A stretch of DNA of 47,410 nucleotides, taken from Tenacibaculum sp. (GTDB taxonomy: Bacteria > Bacteroidota > Bacteroidia > Flavobacteriales > Flavobacteriaceae). Location: contig JAHDHE010000006.1 of assembly GCA_020631475.1 (NCBI GenBank), forward strand, positions 1 through 47,410, read 5' to 3'. The position numbers and the translations under genes were made by a program. Position 1 is the stretch's first letter. Each line of letters begins with the position of its first letter. Below, one piece after another: positions 8,925-17,878 of this stretch. The notes beneath the pieces were generated by a model. The model made no database searches and was not told the origin of the DNA. It saw nothing but the letters and a program-made list of their open reading frames with translations.

Positions 8925-10697
8925 ATGAAACTTATTCCGTCGTTTGGTGAAATATCATCCAAAACTAAAGATGCTTTTAAACGTTTTCCTATAACTATTT
9001 CTTGGGCGATACTAGGAACTTTGTTCACTATATATACTGTTGAATCGGGTGATTTTGATGATATTTTTTACGGTAAAATAATTTTAACTTTCGTATTAGG
9101 GATAAGTTGGTTTATCGCAACACGTTTTTTTGAAGAGCAATTTAAAACTAGCAAGGAATGGTTTATGTTGGTTCCTTTCGTGTTTATGTTAGCCTTTTAT
9201 TTTCATTTGCCTACCGTTGAAACTCGCTTTAATAGTGAGTTTATTATTCGTTTTATCCTGTATTTTATAGGTGGACATTTATTAGTATTTGTAGCTCCTT
9301 TTATTTTAAAATGGAATAAATCTGCTTACTTTAATTATTTAAAATCGGTTTTTACAGCTATTGTAAGAAGCTTGTTTTTCTCATTAATTCTGTATTTAGG
9401 AATCGTTTTAGCGTTACTCGCAGTAAAACATTTATTTAATGTTGATATTAAAGGAGAGCGCTTTTTTCAAATCTTTATTATTTGTTTAGGTATTGTAAAC
9501 ACCTGGATTTACTTATCTGATTTCCCAAAGGATATTCACTCGAAAAAAGTAATAGATTATACTAAAGCTTTAGAAGTATTGGTAAAATATATTTTAATTC
9601 CGTTAGTAATTTTATACCTCATCATTTTATATGCTTATAGCTTAAAAATTGTAATTAACTGGAGCTTGCCTAAAGGATGGGTTTCGTATTTGGTAATCGC
9701 CTTATCGTTTCTTGGATTTATTATTCAAATACTCATAAATCCAATTCAGAAAATTTCTGATTCGCGTCCTATAAAAAGATTTCATCCTTGGTTTTACTAT
9801 TTATTATTGCCTTTAATAGGATTGTTATTTGTAGCTATTTTTAAAAGAATAAACGAATACGGAATTACCGAAAATCGTTATTTTGTATTGGTTTTAGCCT
9901 TGTGGATTTTAGCCATGACACTTTACATGTTATATAGCAAACACAAAAGAATACGTGTATTTCCGTTAAGCTTAGCTGCTATTTCATTAGTAATTTCTGT
10001 TGGTTTTTGGGGTGCTTTTTCCGTGTCTACTAAAAGTCAGGTTTCTCGATTCGAAAAAGTGTATAACGATATTAAAAACACCGACTTTACTACAACTTAT
10101 CAGAAAAAAGACCAATTACGTTCTATTATTAACTACTTAAATAAAAAAGAGGCAATAGATAAGATTGCACCTATTTTGGGTTACAAACCATCAGAAGTTT
10201 TTAATACCGAAAGTAAATGGCAAATACGTAGTAAATTAATGGATACGTTGGCTATTAAAGTTACTAATAAACCTGAAAACATAAATGACCTTCTTGGAAA
10301 CTACCATTATAGTATTAATGAGTTTAATATGCTCATAGATATAAAAGGCTATGACTTTTTAAAGAGCATGTATTTAGGAAATAGTGGTAATAAGAAAGAA
10401 AAAACAATTGATAAATATCGTTTTTCATTACAAAAAGAATCGAATATCATTGCGATTTGGAAAGAAGATGAGTTTATCGATAATATCGACTGTTCTGAGT
10501 TAATTAATACACTACAACAACAAGGTGAAAATTATAATATTGACCGTTCGTTAATGACTTTAGAAAAAGAAATAGCTTTATTAAAAGTAAAAGTTCTTTT
10601 TAAAAGTATTTCTATGTCTAATCCAAATAAAAACGACAAAAACTATATATCTAACGTTAACCTTTACGTTTTAATAAAAGAAAAAAATGCTGAGTAA
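8925..10697 (+). CDS. DUF4153-like multi-pass membrane protein
   Basis: ~12 hydrophobic segments and a soluble C-terminus; family assigned from memory. Confidence 0.65.
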   Translation: MKLIPSFGEISSKTKDAFKRFPITISWAILGTLFTIYTVESGDFDDIFYGKIILTFVLGISWFIATRFFEEQFKTSKEWFMLVPFVFMLAFYFHLPTVETRFNSEFIIRFILYFIGGHLLVFVAPFILKWNKSAYFNYLKSVFTAIVRSLFFSLILYLGIVLALLAVKHLFNVDIKGERFFQIFIICLGIVNTWIYLSDFPKDIHSKKVIDYTKALEVLVKYILIPLVILYLIILYAYSLKIVINWSLPKGWVSYLVIALSFLGFIIQILINPIQKISDSRPIKRFHPWFYYLLLPLIGLLFVAIFKRINEYGITENRYFVLVLALWILAMTLYMLYSKHKRIRVFPLSLAAISLVISVGFWGAFSVSTKSQVSRFEKVYNDIKNTDFTTTYQKKDQLRSIINYLNKKEAIDKIAPILGYKPSEVFNTESKWQIRSKLMDTLAIKVTNKPENINDLLGNYHYSINEFNMLIDIKGYDFLKSMYLGNSGNKKEKTIDKYRFSLQKESNIIAIWKEDEFIDNIDCSELINTLQQQGENYNIDRSLMTLEKEIALLKVKVLFKSISMSNPNKNDKNYISNVNLYVLIKEKNAE

Positions 10698-11403
10698 AAC
10701 TAACATACAAAACATCTTGTTTTTAGATATAGAAACCGTACCTGAGGTAGAGTTATTTGATGATTTATCTACCGAAAAGCAAGAACTCTATGCTTTAAAA
10801 ACCCAATACCAACGTAAAGATGAAGTTTCTGCTAAAGAATTTTACCATCGTGCGGGCATTTGGGCAGAATTTGGTAAAATAATATGTATTTCTGTTGGGT
10901 ACTTTGTAGAAAGAGAGGGCGTAAATCAATTACGTGTTACTTCTTTTTATGGCGATGATGAAACTAAAATTTTAACCGACTTTAAAGAATTGCTCGATAA
11001 ACATTTTAATTTAAACAAACACTTATTATGTGCTCATAATGGTAAAGAATTCGATTTTCCTTACATAGCACGTAGAATGATTATTAACCGAGTAGACTTA
11101 CCTAAAAAACTAAATTTATTTGGTAAAAAACCATGGGAAATACCACATTTAGATACCATGGATTTATGGAAATTTGGCGATTATAAACATTTTACTTCGT
11201 TAAAATTACTAACGTCTATTTTAGGAATACCCTCACCCAAACAAGATATTGATGGTAGCGAAGTAGCCAATGTGTATTATAAAGAAAAAAACTTGCAACG
11301 AATAGTTGAGTATTGCGAGCGCGATACCGTTGCGGTTGCACAGTTATTACTACGTTTTTTAAATAAACCTTTATTAGATGATAAAAACATTGTAACCATT
11401 TAA
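10687..11403 (+). CDS. 3'-5' exonuclease, PolB-associated/ribonuclease H-like fold
   Basis: ExoI 'FLDIETVPE', ExoII 'AHNGKEFDFPYIARR', ExoIII 'YCERDTVAVAQLLLR'. Confidence 0.85.
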   Translation: MLSKTNIQNILFLDIETVPEVELFDDLSTEKQELYALKTQYQRKDEVSAKEFYHRAGIWAEFGKIICISVGYFVEREGVNQLRVTSFYGDDETKILTDFKELLDKHFNLNKHLLCAHNGKEFDFPYIARRMIINRVDLPKKLNLFGKKPWEIPHLDTMDLWKFGDYKHFTSLKLLTSILGIPSPKQDIDGSEVANVYYKEKNLQRIVEYCERDTVAVAQLLLRFLNKPLLDDKNIVTI

Positions 11404-11634
11404 GCAAAATACTTTTTGTTTAGTTGGCGATAATTATTACATTTAACTCAGAAAATTGCAAAAGAAATAGTCCCCTTATTCCTTTTTATTTTTTACCCAG
11501 TTGATGATATACTTTCTTAACGAATACACGTAAAGGAATAGGATATACTATAGTTAATTTAGTATAAGAATATAAATAATATAAAAAGTACGTTTATACA
11601 ATTAAAAAAACGGGTAATAAAACTTATTATATAA

Positions 11635-12304
11635 CCAGTTGCCATTAATACTGAAAAAACCGACGAACTGAATGATAAACAAATTTTTAAACGCTAAACA
11701 TTGGCAGTTATTTACTCTAATGTTCGGAATTCCAATTTTCTTACAAATAGTTGCTATGATATCAATGTTTGCGAATATTGACTCAAACGGAAATCCTGAC
11801 CAAACTGGAATGCTGAATATGATGAAAATATTTCCGATTATAATGTTCCTTTATGTTGGACTATTTTTTGGCTGGTTTTGGTCTATTGGAATTGGATTAC
11901 AGAAATATATCCCGACTGACATAAATATGAAAATTAAAAAATTTAAAATATTCTTCTTTATTCCTCTGACCTATATTCTTTTCCTGTTAGTAATAATTGG
12001 AACTACATTTTACGGAATTTCATCTGGAAGTAATGCTGTCGGCGGAATTGTTGGAAAAATGTTATTTGTTGTTATTCCAATGCATCTATTTTCAATGTTC
12101 TGTATATTCTATCTACTATATTTCGTATCGAAAACTATCAAAACGACTGAATTAAAACGAACTGTAACTTTTAGCGATTTTATAGGAGAATTTTTTATGA
12201 TTTGGTTCTTTCCAATCGGAATTTGGTTTATACAACCGAGAATAAATAAAATAACATCTGAAAAAAGTACTAATGGCAACACCGTGTATAATTAATGGCT
12301 GGTT
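11635..12304 (+). repeat. cassette-like unit bounded by inverted repeats
   Basis: CCAGTTGCCATTAATACTG...(11635) mirrors AGTACTAATGGCAACACC (12266-12283); the 3' repeat encodes the C-terminus of the enclosed ORF. Confidence 0.55.
11672..12295 (+). CDS. hypothetical multi-pass membrane protein ending in ...STNGNTVYN
   Basis: ATG start, about 4-5 TM helices; last codons lie inside the structured repeat. Confidence 0.75.
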   Translation: MINKFLNAKHWQLFTLMFGIPIFLQIVAMISMFANIDSNGNPDQTGMLNMMKIFPIIMFLYVGLFFGWFWSIGIGLQKYIPTDINMKIKKFKIFFFIPLTYILFLLVIIGTTFYGISSGSNAVGGIVGKMLFVVIPMHLFSMFCIFYLLYFVSKTIKTTELKRTVTFSDFIGEFFMIWFFPIGIWFIQPRINKITSEKSTNGNTVYN

Positions 12305-12401
12305 CTCGCCTACTTACGAAAATCCTCGCGGATTTTCTATTCAGTTTTTATTTGCTAAATTAGGTGCTTAACCACGCCACTAATCATACACAAAACCGTT
12401 G
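12277..12401. repeat. structured ~125-nt repeat (attC-like in architecture only)
   Basis: outer arms CAAC/GTTG, imperfect arms GTGTATAATTAATGGCTGGTT (12284-12304)/AACCACGCCACTAATCATACAC (12370-12391), internal perfect hairpin GAAAATCC-TCGC-GGATTTTC (12318-12337). Confidence 0.65.
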
Positions 12402-12500
12402 TTTATAATTAACCAGAAACCAAGAAAAAGAAGAAAATAATGAATAATTTGGAAGAAGAATATAAAAAAATACTTGAAAAATATAATCGGAATATTATAA

Positions 12501-12977
12501 CTCTTTCAAAATTTCCTAAAAAACATTTCAGAGTTTATAAATTCAGGGTTAGAAACTAAAGTATATTATGCTGCTTTAAGCGGATTTGATACACATGCAA
12601 ATCAAACAAATCGTCAAGCACGTTTGTTAGAATTATATGCTGATAGTATGGATGTTTTTGTAAACGATTTAGAAAAAAATAATAAGCTTGATGATGTGTT
12701 AATACTTACTTTTTCTGAATTTGATCGTTATGTACAACAAAACGCTGCAAATGGCACCGATCATGGTACAGCTAACAATGTATTTATAATTGGCAAACAT
12801 CTTAAAAAACAAGGATTGTATAATGGTTTACCAGATTTACAAAATTTAGATGCTAATGGCGATTTACAATATAAAATTGATTTTAGAGAACTGTACGCAA
12901 CAATATTAGATAAATGGCTACAAGTTGATGACAATAAAATATTAAATAAGCAGTTTTCTAAGTTGAGGTTTATTTAA
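12501..12977 (+). pseudogene. C-terminal remnant of a DUF1501 family protein
   Basis: readable frame from 12501 '(L)FQNFLKNISEFINSGLETKVYYAALSGFDTHANQTNRQARLLELYAD...' joins the track ORF at 12624; in-frame TAA at 12498-12500; N-terminal bulk of the family missing. Confidence 0.75.
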
Positions 12978-13002
12978 ATTACAAAAAGTTTATATTTGAA
13001 AT

Positions 13003-13713
13003 ATGAATGAAAAAGAACTTTTAGTAATAGTAACAAAATATTTCAAAGAAAAAATATTCGAGAATCATAAGGTAAACTCTTTAAAAACACATTCTAAACT
13101 TAAATCATATAAGATAAATCCAATTGTTGTTAAATACTTATCTAAAATATTAGAAAACGATTTTTCTCCAATAGGAATTGCTAAAGCTCTTTATTATCCT
13201 AGAGTTTTAGGAACTTCAATTAATACTTCTTTTGGAACTAGAATTCAAAATATGTTTGTTGAGTTAAACTTAGCTCAAGGTTCTTTAATTAAAGGAATGG
13301 ATATTGAATTTATTGATAAAATTGATAGAAGAAAAAAATGGTGTCAATTAAAATCTGGTCCAAACACAATAAACTCCGAGGATGTAAATCCGTTATTAAA
13401 AAAGTTTACAAGTGTTACAAATTTGGCAAGAACGAACTCAATGAATCTTAATAATTCAGATTTAATTTTAGGGGTTTTATATGGGGAAGAAACACAATTA
13501 AGTCAGCATTATAAAAAAATAGATGAACAGTTTCCTGTTATTATAGGAAAAGAATTTTGGCATAGAATTACTGGATATCCATATTTTTACACAAAATTGG
13601 TTACCAACTTAGATAAGATGATTTTAAATTTAGACACAGAAGATTTCTTTAAAAAAGGTTATTCTGATTTAGCTAAAGAAATAGAAGATTCTGATTTGTT
13701 TAAGTTTGAATAA
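13003..13713 (+). CDS. type II restriction endonuclease, PmeII-like family
   Basis: 'YPRVLGTSINTSFGTRIQNMFVELN', 'GMDIEFIDKIDRRKKWCQLKSGPNTIN', 'GKEFWHRITG'; tail-to-tail with a C5 MTase; family name from memory. Confidence 0.78.
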   Translation: MNEKELLVIVTKYFKEKIFENHKVNSLKTHSKLKSYKINPIVVKYLSKILENDFSPIGIAKALYYPRVLGTSINTSFGTRIQNMFVELNLAQGSLIKGMDIEFIDKIDRRKKWCQLKSGPNTINSEDVNPLLKKFTSVTNLARTNSMNLNNSDLILGVLYGEETQLSQHYKKIDEQFPVIIGKEFWHRITGYPYFYTKLVTNLDKMILNLDTEDFFKKGYSDLAKEIEDSDLFKFE

Positions 13714-14930
13714 TATTCATTTAAAAGTTTAATTACAGAGTACCCTATTTCTTCTCCTAAATTACAAGGAACCGCATTTCCTATTTGTTTATATTGTTGT
13801 GAAACGGAGCCCATAAATTTCCAATTATCAGGAAAAGTTTGAATTCTAGCGTACTCTCTAACAGTAAAGGGTCTTGTTTCTTCAGGGTGACATCTTTCTG
13901 TTTGTTTTTGAGCAGGACTACAAGTAAGTGTTAAACTAGGTTCATCCCAACCAATTCTACGGGCAATTCCTGTTTTCCCACCACCTAAATAAAAACTCTT
14001 TCCCATATATTCTTTTTGAATATCTATAGGTAAATTTCTCCAATATCCTTTTTGCGGAACTAAATCTAATACAGCTTTTTTATGTTCAGGATATTTTGAA
14101 CCTTCAGATTTCGGAACGTTAGAGTCATATAATTCTCCTTTTTTAAGAGCATCAATTAAATTGTAAATTTTATTATGAGGCTTTGGGTATTCATATTTCA
14201 AATCAATATCTTTTCTAATACCAACTATAATAACGCGTTCTCTTTTTTGAGGAACTCTATAATTAATTGCTTTTAAAACTTGTATAGGAACTACGTTATA
14301 ACCAATTTCATCTAAAATTGATTTCATTCCTTCAATTGTTTTACCTTTTTCATGAGAAAGTAACCCTTTTACATTTTCTCCAATACAAATAAGTGGATTT
14401 ACTTCTTTTACAGCTCTTGCAAATTCATAAAAAAGTGTTCCTCGAGCATCTTTTAAACCTAATTTTTTCCCTGCATAACTAAATGCTTGACAAGGAAATC
14501 CTCCAGTAACGATATCAACTTTATTATTATATTTTGTAAAATTGAATGACTTTATATCACCTTCTAAAACATTCCATTTAGGTCTGTTTTCTCTTAGAGT
14601 TTGGCAAGCCCATTTATCAATTTCATTTAAAGCTACACATTTAATTCCTGACTTTTCTAAACCAACAGCTAAACCACCTGCACCAGCAAATAATTCTAAA
14701 ACTTTAAAATCTTGTATTGGTTTAACAGAATTATCTATTGTATCTTCGTAATCGATAGATAATTGCTTTAAAAGTGTATTTACTTGTTCTTTTTTGTAAA
14801 TTCTATATTTACTAATAGGTTCTCTTACTGCAGAAAATTTACCTTCTCTATCCCACCTTCTTAAGGTTTCTTTACTTTTTCCTAAAATTTGAGATACTTC
14901 ATTTAAAGAATAATATTCTTTTGTAACCAT
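13659..14930 (-). CDS. DNA (cytosine-5-)-methyltransferase with N-terminal MerR-like HTH
   Basis: motif I 'LELFAGAGGLAVGLEKSG', motif IV 'GGFPCQAFSYAGKK', motif VI 'ENVKG', motif VIII 'QKRERVIIVG'; N-term 'EYYSLNEVSQILGKSKETLRRWDREGKFSAVRE..KYRIYKKEQV'. Confidence 0.93.
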   Translation of the reverse strand: MVTKEYYSLNEVSQILGKSKETLRRWDREGKFSAVREPISKYRIYKKEQVNTLLKQLSIDYEDTIDNSVKPIQDFKVLELFAGAGGLAVGLEKSGIKCVALNEIDKWACQTLRENRPKWNVLEGDIKSFNFTKYNNKVDIVTGGFPCQAFSYAGKKLGLKDARGTLFYEFARAVKEVNPLICIGENVKGLLSHEKGKTIEGMKSILDEIGYNVVPIQVLKAINYRVPQKRERVIIVGIRKDIDLKYEYPKPHNKIYNLIDALKKGELYDSNVPKSEGSKYPEHKKAVLDLVPQKGYWRNLPIDIQKEYMGKSFYLGGGKTGIARRIGWDEPSLTLTCSPAQKQTERCHPEETRPFTVREYARIQTFPDNWKFMGSVSQQYKQIGNAVPCNLGEEIGYSVIKLLNEYYSNLNKSESSISLAKSE

Positions 14931-14960
14931 ATTAAACAACCTTATACATTGGTTACAAAA
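14919..14960 (-). promoter_or_regulatory. perfect 11-bp inverted repeat spanning MTase promoter/start codon
   Basis: TTTTGTAACCA (14919-14929) and TGGTTACAAAA (14950-14960), 20-bp spacer; overlaps a -7-like TATTTTTG (minus strand, 14963-14956) and two bases of the ATG. Confidence 0.65.
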
Positions 14961-14987
14961 ATATAATAAAAAAGTAAAAGAAACAAT

Positions 14988-16127
14988 TTAACTATACTTC
15001 ACTTTACGAAGCACACGCATAGCTTCTTTGTATTTTATATAGGTAGTTTTATCATCTAAACTTTTAATATAATTTTTAGATTTTCTTAATTGCTCAGAAG
15101 CTTCTGTAAAACCGTTTAAATAACATATTAAATAAGAAGTGGGTAATTTATGCACATCTTCATGTTCTGTTACAGAAAGCGGTTTATTTTGCTCTATTTT
15201 CGAGATAATGCTATTATTGTTATCGTAAATATGTTTTAAGATGGTAGTGTCATACAATGGAGCTTCAAATAAAAATTCGGTAACAATATCGTGCTTACCA
15301 TTATCTTTAAAATGAATAATGGTTTTTTCTAACGGATAATGCTTTTCGGCTTTATCAATTCCTAATAAAATATATTCGGTAATAATAAATGACTGCTCGT
15401 TATAACTTATTTGTACATCATCTAACGATGAATAAAACAAACGTACTTGCTCATTTATCAATTCAATATCTACACGTGAAAAAAACTCTTCATTATTTAT
15501 GAGTTTCTTTTTTCCTGCCCAACACAATACAAATTGCTCGTTAAATACTTTGTATTGCGGATTGTATTCTGGGTTGTGATTGTTTATAAAATCAAAAACA
15601 CCATCTAAGGTAAGTTGAATATTATTACTTGCATTTTTTTCAATTGCATCTACAATATTGCTATTTACATCTTTTAGAATAAATTTTTCTTCAGAAGGCA
15701 TAGAGTTACTTCCTCTGCGAAAAAATATAGTGCCCCTTCTGTATTTCCAAGTATTTTTAGCCAATGAAGTTATTAGGTTATTAGGATAAATAGTTACTAA
15801 ACCTATGACTTTATGACGAGGTAAACGAGGAAAAGGAACATTTTCATATTCGATTTTCGGTGGATTTTTTAGATAAGCATTTATTAAATTCTGAATTTTA
15901 CTATCATCATAAAAATCAACTCCTATAATTTTATTTTCTTCATCTTCGATACCAACAACAATATATGAGTTGTTATTAGGGTTTGAGTTAGATAATGCAC
16001 AAACATGTTTAATAAACTTAGCTTTACCTTCTTTAGAGTTTAAAGAGAGCTTTTGTTTTTTATCAAAAAAACTATTCTCATCGTTATGAGAAAGTAGGTT
16101 TTTAATAAGTAAACGTTTATTAATCAA
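14988..16127 (-). CDS. AlbA_2/Schlafen-like putative nucleic-acid or ATP-binding protein
   Basis: 'FIKHVCALSNSNPNNNSYIVVGIEDEENKIIGVDFYDDSKIQNLINAYLKNPPKIEYENVPFPRL' and 'YRRGTIFFRRGSNSMPSE', typical of AlbA_2 domains. Confidence 0.75.
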   Translation of the reverse strand: MINKRLLIKNLLSHNDENSFFDKKQKLSLNSKEGKAKFIKHVCALSNSNPNNNSYIVVGIEDEENKIIGVDFYDDSKIQNLINAYLKNPPKIEYENVPFPRLPRHKVIGLVTIYPNNLITSLAKNTWKYRRGTIFFRRGSNSMPSEEKFILKDVNSNIVDAIEKNASNNIQLTLDGVFDFINNHNPEYNPQYKVFNEQFVLCWAGKKKLINNEEFFSRVDIELINEQVRLFYSSLDDVQISYNEQSFIITEYILLGIDKAEKHYPLEKTIIHFKDNGKHDIVTEFLFEAPLYDTTILKHIYDNNNSIISKIEQNKPLSVTEHEDVHKLPTSYLICYLNGFTEASEQLRKSKNYIKSLDDKTTYIKYKEAMRVLRKVKYS

Positions 16128-16212
16128 AAGAAAGCTTTTTATAAAGATACTTAAAAGTATGTTTTTTTTGAAAAGAAAAAGAATACTTAACGTAAAGTTT
16201 ATAAATAGAAAA

Positions 16213-16235
16213 ACCGCCCCTTGTAGGAGGCGGTT
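16213..16235 (-). terminator. GC-rich hairpin, putative intrinsic terminator
   Basis: accgcc-cc-ttgta-gg-aggcggt in an AT-rich intergenic region. Confidence 0.55.
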
Positions 16236-16286
16236 CCTTTTAGTTGGCTACTACACCAACCAAAAATCAACTAACCAAACTTTATT

Positions 16287-17210
16287 TTAAATATTTTCTT
16301 TATCAACGGTTTTACGTTGAATTTTAGTACGTTTTCTACCACTGTTCCTTACAGCTGGTTTAGTACTTTTTTTGTCTTTTGTTTTTAAATATTGTACAAA
16401 TCCTCTACCAGAAAATGTGTACGATGTTTTAGAACTTAAATGGAACAATTTAATTGTTTCATCATTTATAACGCTTAATTCAAACCTTTCAGTATCGCCA
16501 CCATCATAATTAAGTGTTAAATATTTAAGGTTTTCATATCCAGTAATATTAGCTACTTCGTATCCACCTATGTAATTCCAATTAATATAATCAATATTCG
16601 TGCCAAATGAATCATGTGATGATCTAAATGTTACATCATTTTCTGGTGTAAACTGTAAATAATGTTCATTATCAAAAGGATTTGGAGTTCCGCCAACCTC
16701 GTTAGTTCTTTCCCAAGCTACATATTCTTGTAAGAAATATTCAATATTATCATGAAATAATTTATCATAATCAAAATTATTTCTTTGATAACCAATTAAA
16801 TAATAGCTAACGTTTTGAGATAAATCATCGATTCTAATTTCATCAGCAGCTAACTGAACAACTTCAAAGTTATATCTGCCATCTAAATCATGGCGAGTTT
16901 CTAAAACGGTTCTGTTAGTAGCATAGTTACCAACAGCAATTCCTAATCCGTTTCCTGTTTTACCAATATCAACAATATTATTATTTGCATACATAGTACC
17001 GTTTAAAAATGATACTGTAAAAGCTTTTGATAAAAAAGGAACATCGCCCGAACCTGTAGTTCTATGATAATCTATATACCATAAATCATAACTAGATATA
17101 TATTCGTTTAATGCAAAAGCATTATCGTCAATTAAGTCATTTTGTACAACACACGATGTTAATGTTAAACTGGCTGTAACAAATAAGAATAGTAATTTTA
17201 AACGTTTCAT
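16287..17210 (-). CDS. hypothetical lipoprotein
   Basis: MKRLKLLFLFVTASLTLTSC lipobox. Confidence 0.75.
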   Translation of the reverse strand: MKRLKLLFLFVTASLTLTSCVVQNDLIDDNAFALNEYISSYDLWYIDYHRTTGSGDVPFLSKAFTVSFLNGTMYANNNIVDIGKTGNGLGIAVGNYATNRTVLETRHDLDGRYNFEVVQLAADEIRIDDLSQNVSYYLIGYQRNNFDYDKLFHDNIEYFLQEYVAWERTNEVGGTPNPFDNEHYLQFTPENDVTFRSSHDSFGTNIDYINWNYIGGYEVANITGYENLKYLTLNYDGGDTERFELSVINDETIKLFHLSSKTSYTFSGRGFVQYLKTKDKKSTKPAVRNSGRKRTKIQRKTVDKENI

Positions 17211-17264
17211 AAGCATTAATTTTATGGTTATGCTTAGTAAAATTCAAAATACGTGCCAAAAATA

Positions 17265-17293
17265 AAAAAGCATCTCGTTGTGAGATGCTTTTT
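17265..17293. terminator. bidirectional intrinsic terminator
   Basis: aaaaagcatctc-gttgt-gagatgcttttt. Confidence 0.8.
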
Positions 17294-17294
17294 G

Positions 17295-17783
17295 TTAGTT
17301 TTGAGGTTTTACCGAGGGCATAAAAACTCGTTTTTCTTTTTTTATATTTTCAATTTTGTAGTAGTGAATTTTCTCACCAATTTTATAAGTAACTACCGCT
17401 TCGTTTTCTTTTAACTCAAAAGGAAATTTTTCTTTTGTTTCGTTAGCAGTATTGCCAAACTCAGCTTTAGCATCTGAACTTAGAACTACATCTTTTCTAT
17501 CTTGATCTGTTGAGGTTTTATAACGCGCAGCAATGTAATTTTTACCCTGTTTATTTTCAACAACAGCTTCAACTATTCTATTTTGAAAATATACGTTTTT
17601 AAAATCTACAGTTTCTGGAGATGTAAATTCAATCATTAAATTTAAAACACTATTACCTGGTAAACCACCAGTAATATGAGAGTAACTTGCGTTTCCTACT
17701 TTAAAAGGAGGTTGTGTATCCATTTTTATACTAGCACACTGAGAAAAACTCAGGGCTAAAATTAAGATTCCGAATAATTTCAT
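17295..17783 (-). CDS. hypothetical lipoprotein
   Basis: MKLFGILILALSFSQC lipobox. Confidence 0.7.
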   Translation of the reverse strand: MKLFGILILALSFSQCASIKMDTQPPFKVGNASYSHITGGLPGNSVLNLMIEFTSPETVDFKNVYFQNRIVEAVVENKQGKNYIAARYKTSTDQDRKDVVLSSDAKAEFGNTANETKEKFPFELKENEAVVTYKIGEKIHYYKIENIKKEKRVFMPSVKPQN

Positions 17784-17878
17784 AGTATTGTTATTTATTG
17801 TTTAATTTTAAATATTCAAGTAGTGTGCCAAGATACAAATATAATTAATCGCAGAGCGATAGTTAAAGTTTTAGTAAG

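Noticed and set aside
11216-11407. Minus-strand ORF opposite the exonuclease C-terminus
   Set aside because: Antisense to the conserved ExoIII region; no independent evidence.
11490-11590. Minus-strand peptide '...YSYTKLTIVYPIPLRVFVKKVYHQLGKK*' read as a possible gene remnant
   Set aside because: Short, interrupted by a stop upstream, no recognisable family; insufficient evidence.
12277-12401. Canonical integron attC site
   Set aside because: Hairpin architecture and CAAC/GTTG ends are suggestive, but the R'' (RYYYAAC) and R' (GTTRRRY) consensus boxes do not match and no intI-like integrase is encoded in the window; kept only as a structured repeat.
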